From Elysia chlorotica (Eukaryota; Mollusca; Gastropoda; Plakobranchidae), in the NCBI GenBank assembly GCA_003991915.1, contig RQTK01000101.1:719547-783546 (forward strand): a DNA stretch of 64,000 bases, in the 5' to 3' direction. Numbering within the stretch: the stretch's first letter is position 1; the number at the start of each line of letters is the position of its first letter. The notes below the pieces were generated by a model, which saw nothing but the letters and a program-made list of their open reading frames with translations, ran no database searches and was not told the DNA's origin. Of the stretch, positions 57,048-64,000 are shown piece by piece. The position numbers and the translations under genes were made by a program.

Positions 57048-60000
57048 CTATATAAAGGAAAGAGAAGGATCAAAGGTGTTAAAAATATAACATTTGAAGA
57101 CACCTGTAAGGATATGAGGTTGGGTTTAACCGATTAATTTTTTTTCTGCTTTCTTTTCAATTTACATTTTTTTTTTAACTTTCAAAGCAATTAAGAGGAA
57201 ATTTTAAGTTTCTGCAATATTAAAACCCCAAGATATGCCTTTACCAAAAAAAGCGAATGCTCACAAAAATTTATAGTCTCAAAGAAAAAGGCTGTCAACT
57301 CACTGTCAAGGGGGGAAAATGAGAGCAAAAACTTCATTTTTTACATGAACGCTACAGTATACTATAAATCAGTGAACTCAAAACATAATTTATTACATTA
57401 ATCTCTAGACTATTCTAAATTCTTTGGCTTCAACAGTACATTTTTAGACAGATAAATTTGAAATAAATAGATCACATTTTTATGGGTAAGGCATATGATT
57501 CTCATATATGTGAAGGAATAAAGCACATTATAACAATACAGAAGTTAGACCCCCTTTCTGCTACTTGCATTAAATTATAAGGAGTACAAAGGGTTGAAAA
57601 CTTGATTTAATATTCTTCAAGACAACCAAGGTTGGTGCAATCAATGAATTCAAACAAGAGACGAAAAAAAAAAGAAGACATTTCTTCATTTAATACCAAG
57701 AGATATATGTCTATTATGTCTATACAGTTGATACTGCTTAAGATAAACCTCTTGAGGACAGCCTTTAGTTAAAGTATTCAGTGCACTCCACTTATTTTGA
57801 CCATCTGATAATTCCAAATTTCCCTTAATTAGACATACTTAAATAGTGCGGAATAAATCTCTTAAATGGATTCCTCCACATTTGTGCTAAATTCAACGAT
57901 TTGCTACTTCATTTTTTTATTTGTAGAATGTAGAATTATCAGGTATGCAGTATATTATACAGTGACTATGAAGTAAGAAAAGGGAGTTATTGCCTCAAAA
58001 ATATAACTTAATACATATCGATTATTTCAAGTGATCCACTATGTAACTTACCAAACTTTTCTGTAGCCTCATCTGAGAAGACAACAACATTCTCGCAGGT
58101 GACAGAGTTACGAGATGCCACCTGGCCATGGACCTCAGTCAGGCCAGCCACATGAACATCCAACTGTGAAGAAATAAAGTTCATATACTCCCAGGTTGCA
58201 TTCTTGTCAACAACAAAAATAAAAAAGCAAGCATATATTTGATAACCATTGAATGAATTTTATATTGATGTAGTAAGTGTTAAGTTGTAAGTTATAATTG
58301 TTGTCTTATTCAAATTTACACAAGACAAATGTATTAGTCAGCAAAAGTACATTAACAACTATAAGATTGTTTTTTACATCGGCTCTTTATTTTAATTGAT
58401 TCTTAAAGGCTAAAATGATGTTGCAACCTTTCCATTTTTGGCAGCAATTTTTTGCTGCCTTTTTCAATCACAACTTTTTGGGCGGACAGAATAAGCATTC
58501 ATTGCTGCTTGGCATTATATTGTAATGCCTATTGGTGGTGAGAACTTCAAATAAAAAGAATCAAACCAGAAAGACTTTGAATTTGAGTCTGATTCTGACA
58601 GAGTCAAATGGAAAAAAATAACCTAGATAGATAGGCTATCCTCTTGCATAATTTTGTTTAAAATTAGAAATTCGAATGATCATCCTTGTAAACCCAAACC
58701 AATGTTCTAATATTAGTAATTTAAGCTTTTATAAAATGAAGTAAACAGAAATAATGAAGCATGCAAAGAAACATTTTATCCACCTATTCATTTCAGTCAT
58801 CCTGTTACTACGCATTCCTGACTTATAAATACAATATCAATGTTCTTCTAAAGACTTTTAGACCTGTATATATACATGTGATTTTAGAGTTTATTGAGAT
58901 GTCTAATGCTTTCAAATATAGCCTTTAATTACTCCACAGGTATCAGCAGTGCTTCCAACAGCCAAGCGTGATTTATGCTGAAAATTTACCAGGGGTCTGG
59001 GGGTCGGCTTAGGCCCCCAGTGGGTTCAGGGCAAAGCCCTGATTGGGGGTCAGGGGCCCCCTGAAGCTGAAGAAAAATCAATAATTAGAGGTGCTAGAAC
59101 GCAATTTTAAGCATACTAAAGTGCAAATTAATAAGATATAATGTTATAGTCGAAGCAATTTCCATTCATAAAACAATCCACACTTTCAGAACACCATTTC
59201 CATGACCATTTGTTTCTCACCGTTTTGTCAATCTCAGCAATCTGCGCCTTATCCTGTTCCTTCAAGTACCAGACATCAGTTTTGTGGTGAGTTCACCCAT
59301 CTAAATCTGACTATTTCATCTGATGCATTGAGCAAAGTAATTCTCTGGTATCCATTTTTTCCTGATATCACAAACATTTTTACATTGGCTACACCTAAAA
59401 TCTTTTTTTACCACCTTAATAAGGCCATGTTATAAAATCAAACCCATAAGGATGAGTATAAAAACTATAATCATAATAAATTTATTATTTGTCTGACATA
59501 AAATCCAGAAATGAAAACCATCCATTCATATATATTAATATTGTCTAGAGACAAACAGTAGCAAAGCTGCTACTAGTGCAAGGTGCTCAAGATCGAGTGG
59601 TAGATTTAAAACAAATTTGAAAGTAGACCAAAATTTGGAAGTGTCATGTAAATTTACTCTTTGATCTAGATATAGCTAGAAATCTAGATATAAACAGTCC
59701 AATAGTCTGTGAATGCCTTAATAGGCTACTGAGAATGTAGGCCTAGTGCCTTTATTTTTAGTCTCAGATCACCATGATAGAATCCGATGCAAACTTATTA
59801 ATTATTTATATCTTAGAAAAGTATACCCAAGCAATCTAATACAGATCTAGAATCTATCCAGCCCTGCAGTTTTTGGTGGCCGCAATCACAAGATTTGGTG
59901 TTTTCATTAAAAAAAAAACAACAACCCAATAATTTAAGACTTCCGCCTGACGATCGACTTCAAAATCGGCAATGAACACCCAAAGAAGTCTCTTTTCTAT

Positions 60001-62322
60001 CTCTCTCTCCCTCCCCCCCCCTCCTCTACTTCTCCTTTCTATCTCTCTCACAGAAAACGACATATGACAGTTAATTAAATGATCATCCTTGTAAACCTAA
60101 ACCAATGTTCTAATAATTATTAGTAATTTAAGCTTTTTTTAAAAGCAGTAAACAGAAATAATGAAGCATGCCAAGAGACATTTTATCCACCTATTCATTT
60201 CAGTCATCCTGTTATGCATTCCTGACTTATTATATAATATCATTATCAAGGTTCTTCTAAAGACTTTTAGACCTGTACATGTGATTTTAGAGTTTATTGA
60301 GATGTCTAATGCTTTCAAATATAGCCTTTAATTACTCCCCAGGTATCAGACATTTTATTTGTGTACCCGTTTTCAATGAAATGAACGGAATTGTCAACCT
60401 TCTATAAACATGAAAATTACAATAATAAAACAACTTAGTAGTCTTCAAAAGCGTATCACAGATTGCGCCTGAAATCTCTTAAACATAAGAGAGGTGCATG
60501 TATACACTATACAGTTAAAAAAATGCAAATCTGAGATCTACAATAAAAATAGAACTACTACATAGAACTCTCGGACTCAAAGTGCGGGAAGGTGGTGACC
60601 ATACTCTAGGTTGTCGATTTAGTTTCTACTTGTTTATAAAATCACATCTAAGTGCTTGAAAGATAACATAACTATTGTGTTGATCAAGGAAGATCAAAAG
60701 CTTTAATTCAGAAATAGAACTTTATTATAGATCTGGATCTACCCATTGTTAGAAACATCTGCAATTTAGAAGGTAAGAATGGACAGATAGCCGAGAAGGA
60801 CATTGTTTGGACGAATAAAGCCAATAACAAATTCACATTGTGGATCCCAATCTAGACTAGCGATAGTTATCAAAGAAATGTGTGTATCCATTAAATATTA
60901 ACATCCTGTCCTATTTTCTAATGCACACTTCTATTTGTCGATTCATTTTAGAAGATCATAAATGTATTCGTAGGCAATGTTTAAGTCTACTTTTGCGATT
61001 TTAAAGTGCTGATGTTGCCTAAAGGGTCGCATCAAGAAATGCAAATTTAAAATTACAATACAATTTGAAAAATCTTTAGAATAAAATAATCATTCGGAAT
61101 GAATAACTTGAAATAGCGAGGTTTAACAAAATTGATATCAAAAGCAAAACGAGTTTAGCAACATATGTACTTCTGTTTTGAACCAAAACAACTTCTTGTA
61201 TTGTAATAGAAGATAGGAAATCGAAACTTCAGTACATATAAAAAAAAAAAGGTATTCCAGTATTGGAAAGGAAAGCAGCATTGATTCGTTTTCGCACATT
61301 TTTGTTTTTTCATCAATTGTAGTTCTGATTGAATTTCTTTTTTTTTTCCGGGACCAAACGTAGAAAGTCATTGTTGTGGACGGGCAACAAGACTGACATC
61401 AGATATCTGACAATTTTTATGTGCTGCAACACAAAAGACAGTGTGGGGATACCATCATTCCTGTCTCAGCCGGTCACATTAAACCGAAACAATTAGTAGG
61501 GAGCACAATCGCGAGGGCTCAAATCTGGACCTTTTGCTTCAGAAGCCGATGTTTTACCCCAGGTGACGAATTTTCGGAAAAAATTTGGAATGATTCCGAT
61601 TCAATCAGAATGAATAATGAATGGCAGGTCTGGTTATCTTATCAAGTGATCAACTCCAATTCACTTACTGGCTGTTGCATCTGGATTCTGACATCCTGAT
61701 TATCACTTGTGGTCAAAGTGAAGAAATTACCACTGCTATCAACCTGTATCATGAAAATTGAAAGAAAAGAAAATTACTAAGAGTAAGATTGTGTGAGAAA
61801 AATGATTGCTAATGGGCAAAATTCATTTCATTTCATTTTTGCATGCTGCATTATAATGTGGGAAAGGTTTGACACTGAGATTCAGGGTACCATCTATCTA
61901 TACTTCCTACAAAGCGGCACATTTGTTATCATAATCATATATTCATTTATCAAGTGTAAATGAAAAAAATGCTGTTGATCAACTAGATCTAGATCTAGAT
62001 CAACGTGTGCCACGGCGAAAACTTGTCACGTTCTGAAAAAAAACAGTGAAATTATTCCTTCAGAAACCTAGATCTAGATTTAGATCTAGAATCTAGACCC
62101 TACTTGTAATCTAGAATGTATGTATTTATAGTGTAGCGTATAACTGTGGAGAGTGAAGTTCCATTGAAATGACAGGAAATTACCGAAATATGAGCTAGAC
62201 CTAGATCTAGATCCCGTAACAGTACATTGATAGAGACTTACATTTTTTGCCATTCCCAACAGACATACTTGACGGCCCATGTAGTTGGGTAGGAGGGATC
62301 CATTTACCCTAGGTTTTGTCAT
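56965..62322 (-). CDS. RPA3: RPA3, replication protein A 14-kDa subunit
   Basis: Four coding exons, 62322-62242, 61743-61669, 58163-58052 and 57047-56965, total 351 nt (116 residues plus stop; human 121) with consistent phases. The protein is the single OB-fold of RPA14, the small subunit of the RPA heterotrimer that coats single-stranded DNA in replication and repair. Colinear family landmarks: RVNGSLLPNYMGRQVCLLG (human RINAGMLAQFIDKPVCFVG), FFTLTTSDNQDVRI, LDVHVAGLTEVHGQVAS (human ISGIVEVVGRVTA) and DMALYQKALEL near the C-terminal helix that packs in the RPA trimer. The ATG at 62322 is the first in frame. A possible acceptor (TTTGTACAG at 62333) suggests a 5'UTR intron. Confidence 0.94.
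58052..58163 (-). CDS. RPA3: RPA3 coding exon 3
   Basis: Residues 53-89, GLTEVHGQVASRNSVTCENV; acceptor CTTCACAG, donor TTTG/GTAAGT. Confidence 0.94.
58677..60349. repeat. Pair of 270-bp direct repeats 1.4 kb apart
   Basis: 58677-58946 and 60079-60349 share ATGATCATCCTTGTAAACC through to ACTCC(A/C)CAGGTATCAG with few changes. Confidence 0.95.
58997..59064. repeat. Three adjacent GC-rich hairpins
   Basis: CTGGGGG...CCCCCAG (58997-59020), CAGGGCAAAGCCCTG (59027-59041) and TCAGGGGCCCCCTGA (59050-59064) lie back to back in an otherwise AT-rich intron. Confidence 0.95.
61366..61568 (-). mobile_element. tRNA-derived SINE
   Basis: The minus strand has GGTCCAGATTTGAGCCCTCG, then CTACTAATTGTTTCGG, GGATGGTATCCCCAC, and an end TGTTGCCCGTCCACAACAAT. 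Confidence 0.8.
61669..61743 (-). CDS. RPA3: RPA3 coding exon 2
   Basis: Residues 28-52, VDSSGNFFTLTTSDNQDVRI; acceptor GATACAG, donor CCA/GTAAGT. Confidence 0.93.
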
Positions 62323-62478
62323 AAGAAGAGGTCTGTACAAATGAAAGTACTGAGTAGAGGCTTAGATCTAGATTCTTAGATCCTACACAGACGATCAAGT
62401 CTAGAGAAAGCTAGCTCGGTTCAAACTAACACCAGGGTTTATTTCAAGATTTCTGGATCTAGATCTAGATCTTAACTA
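61983..62478. repeat. Clusters of AGATCT/TCTAGA palindromes at RPA3 5' end
   Basis: Clusters at 61985-62003 (CTAGATCTAGATCTAGATC), 62069-62098, 62196-62213, 62363-62382 and 62456-62472, flanking coding exon 1. Confidence 0.85.
62242..62322 (-). CDS. RPA3: RPA3 coding exon 1
   Basis: Residues 1-27, MTKPRVNGSLL to MAKN; donor AAT/GTAAGT, phase 0. Confidence 0.93.
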
Positions 62479-62998
62479 ATCGTCTACAGAAAACGAGAAT
62501 TTTAAAGTCGAAAGAAATCAGCTGGGTCGGTTGATAGTAGATTCTATCAGTAAAGAGAACGGATAATGAGAAATTGAGAATCTAGAGGAAAATATTTCGC
62601 GGGTACGGGGAGCCCAGTAAATAGGAGTTGTCTACTCTTTGGTAGGAATAGATTAGGTTCACTCTCTGTACTGAGGACAACGTATTCTACTTCTAGACTA
62701 GAGCCGTTGGTAGAAGGCTGAATGATTGATATTGTTTAGAAAAATGTTTTTTGCTCAAATCACGCGAACTCTCAGAACGCCCAATAAAAAAACAACAACA
62801 AAAAAGGATAATGAGCCAAATGATGATGGTTGAGTTATTGTACAAAAATTAATTTTAAAAAAGTCCAACTTTTGACACACATGAACCTTCCAAAAGACTT
62901 GGGGGCCTCTCAGAAAGTTACGGTAGGCTTATAGATGAGATTTAAAAAAATAAAAGGAAGATGAAAACAATCTGTAATTCCACCGAAAGAAATATAAA

Positions 62999-63041
62999 AA
63001 AGAAGAAGAAGATAAAGAAGAAGAAGAAGAATAAGAAGAAG
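62999..63041. repeat. (GAA)n tract
   Basis: Imperfect AAG/GAA triplets. Confidence 0.9.
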
Positions 63042-63180
63042 TGCATAATCAGTAGGCTAATGCAAATGTGGTACATGTACTGTAAAGTCATAGTAAAATT
63101 CTTTGAAAGGAGACAGACACTGAGACAGCAAGGATAAAAATAATAAGGAAAAAAGAGAGACCCACATTGTGTATAATTTA

Positions 63181-63345
63181 AGAGCTGGGGTAAGAGCGTC
63201 GGCTTCTTAAGCAGCAGGTCCGGGTATATGCCCAAGTCAGATGGCCCTGATTTTCCCTCAATCAGTTTGAGTAAAATGTGACCGGCAACTTCCAGAGGAG
63301 TCTCATTGCTGTATAGGACTAGGAGCTTCCTTAATACTAAGGGTA
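63181..63345 (+). mobile_element. tRNA-like SINE variant
   Basis: AGCTGGGGTAAGAGCGTCGG head with GGTCCGGGTATATGCCC where box B is expected, then AAAATGTGACCGGCAAC resembling the family core. Diverged. Confidence 0.5.
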
Positions 63346-64000
63346 ATATGATCGAGGAGAGAGCTGCACTTTATTTGCCTAAAGGCTAAGCATATTTTTT
63401 TCTCAGGCTTTTGTTTTTTGTTATCTGACTGTTTGTCTGTTGAGTTCTACCTTTCACTCTCAATAAATTTTACCCTTCATATAGACACTGTTAAATTCTA
63501 TCATTTTATTTTGCGTTATATATAGACATATTAATTATTTAAATTTTTGTAACTTGCATATTTTTTTAACAGTATTAATCCATTCTTTTATTAGTGTTAC
63601 ATAATTTAAGCCTTAAAATACTATTGCAAAAATGAGATATATTTTTTAAAAATATTCTGCTTTTATTTTTGTTTTTGTATTTGGTGAAGGCTTAAGACCA
63701 AAACCTTATATGTTTGCTACCGTTTCAAAAGAGCTGTTGCACTATAGAGTTCCCTTATTTTAAAATGGTTTCTGTGTCCCTTACTTTAAAATTTTGCCTA
63801 TTGCCTATTTCAGTTTTCTTCATAAATTACAACATAGTTCTGTGGAAGAACAGTAAAGGGTGATGTTACTGTAAGGTCCAATGTCAATACATTCAACCCT
63901 CCAATTCAGTGAAAGTGAAACACATTTCATATCTGACTTTGGCACTTATTTGAATAGTGCCTCCTGATATTAAGCTGTAGATAACTCTCATATTCTGGAC

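Larger units (their letters stand above)
58164..61668 (-). other. RPA3: RPA3 intron 2 (3.5 kb)
   Basis: Contains a 270-bp duplication, a triple-hairpin element, a SINE and scattered TCTAGA motifs; otherwise unremarkable. Confidence 0.75.
62323..64000. other. RPA3 5' flank, no further gene recognised
   Basis: Promoter presumably between 62340 and 62800; no convincing core motif. (GAA)n at 63000-63040, a SINE-like piece at 63180-63340, then AT-rich sequence to the end. Confidence 0.5.

Overview
This is a eukaryotic, AT-rich, intron-rich window from an animal genome. It is most likely a mollusc and possibly a gastropod; species cannot be read from it. Reasons: animal-type inhibitor-of-apoptosis (IAP), GATOR2 and RPA genes with short exons and GT-AG introns, several copies of a tRNA-derived SINE, LINE and LTR-retrotransposon relics, and very abundant microsatellites. 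Three assembly gaps (7754-8464, 21668-21802, 32712-32774) are present, two of them bordered by low-complexity sequence.

Three protein-coding genes can be rebuilt exon by exon with consistent splice phase. (1) Minus strand, 28017 to 5497: an IAP of 711 residues in six coding exons, with three BIR domains, a UBA-like segment, a long coiled coil and a C-terminal C3HC4 RING. (2) Plus strand, 34910 to 51672: MIOS, the GATOR2 subunit, 889 residues in 26 coding exons. (3) Minus strand, 62322 to 56965: RPA3, the small subunit of replication protein A, 116 residues in four coding exons. The IAP and MIOS genes are divergent, with about 6-7 kb between their 5' ends. MIOS and RPA3 converge tail to tail, the same neighbour relation and orientation I know from human 7p21.3.

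Layout. 1-5496: 3' flank of the IAP gene. 5497-6478: last two IAP exons. 6479-18932: a 12.4-kb IAP intron enlarged by a LINE 3' end and by repeated modules rich in (GA)n, (ACAG)n and (GTT)n, with a 30-bp minisatellite. 18933-20576: three IAP exons. 20551-21440: tandem copies of the 3' splice site and first bases of the BIR3 exon, one interrupted by a SINE. 20577-27143: IAP intron 1. 27144-28017: first IAP exon, with ETS- and YY1-like motifs just upstream. 28170-34885: intergenic, with SINEs and a possible small membrane-protein ORF or MIOS leader. 34886-51672: MIOS, carrying a decayed gag relic in intron 1 and an LTR-like element directly before its last exon. 51673-56964: MIOS 3' flank and convergent spacer. 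56965-62322: RPA3. 62323-64000: RPA3 5' flank.

The genes do not form one pathway: apoptosis and ubiquitin signalling (IAP), amino-acid sensing to mTORC1 (MIOS), and single-stranded DNA binding in replication and repair (RPA3). No bacterial-type system, CRISPR array or RNA gene was found. The most unusual points are the duplicated 3' splice sites in the IAP gene, its heptad-repeat coiled coil in place of a CARD, two GC-AG introns in MIOS, and the LTR abutting the last MIOS splice acceptor.
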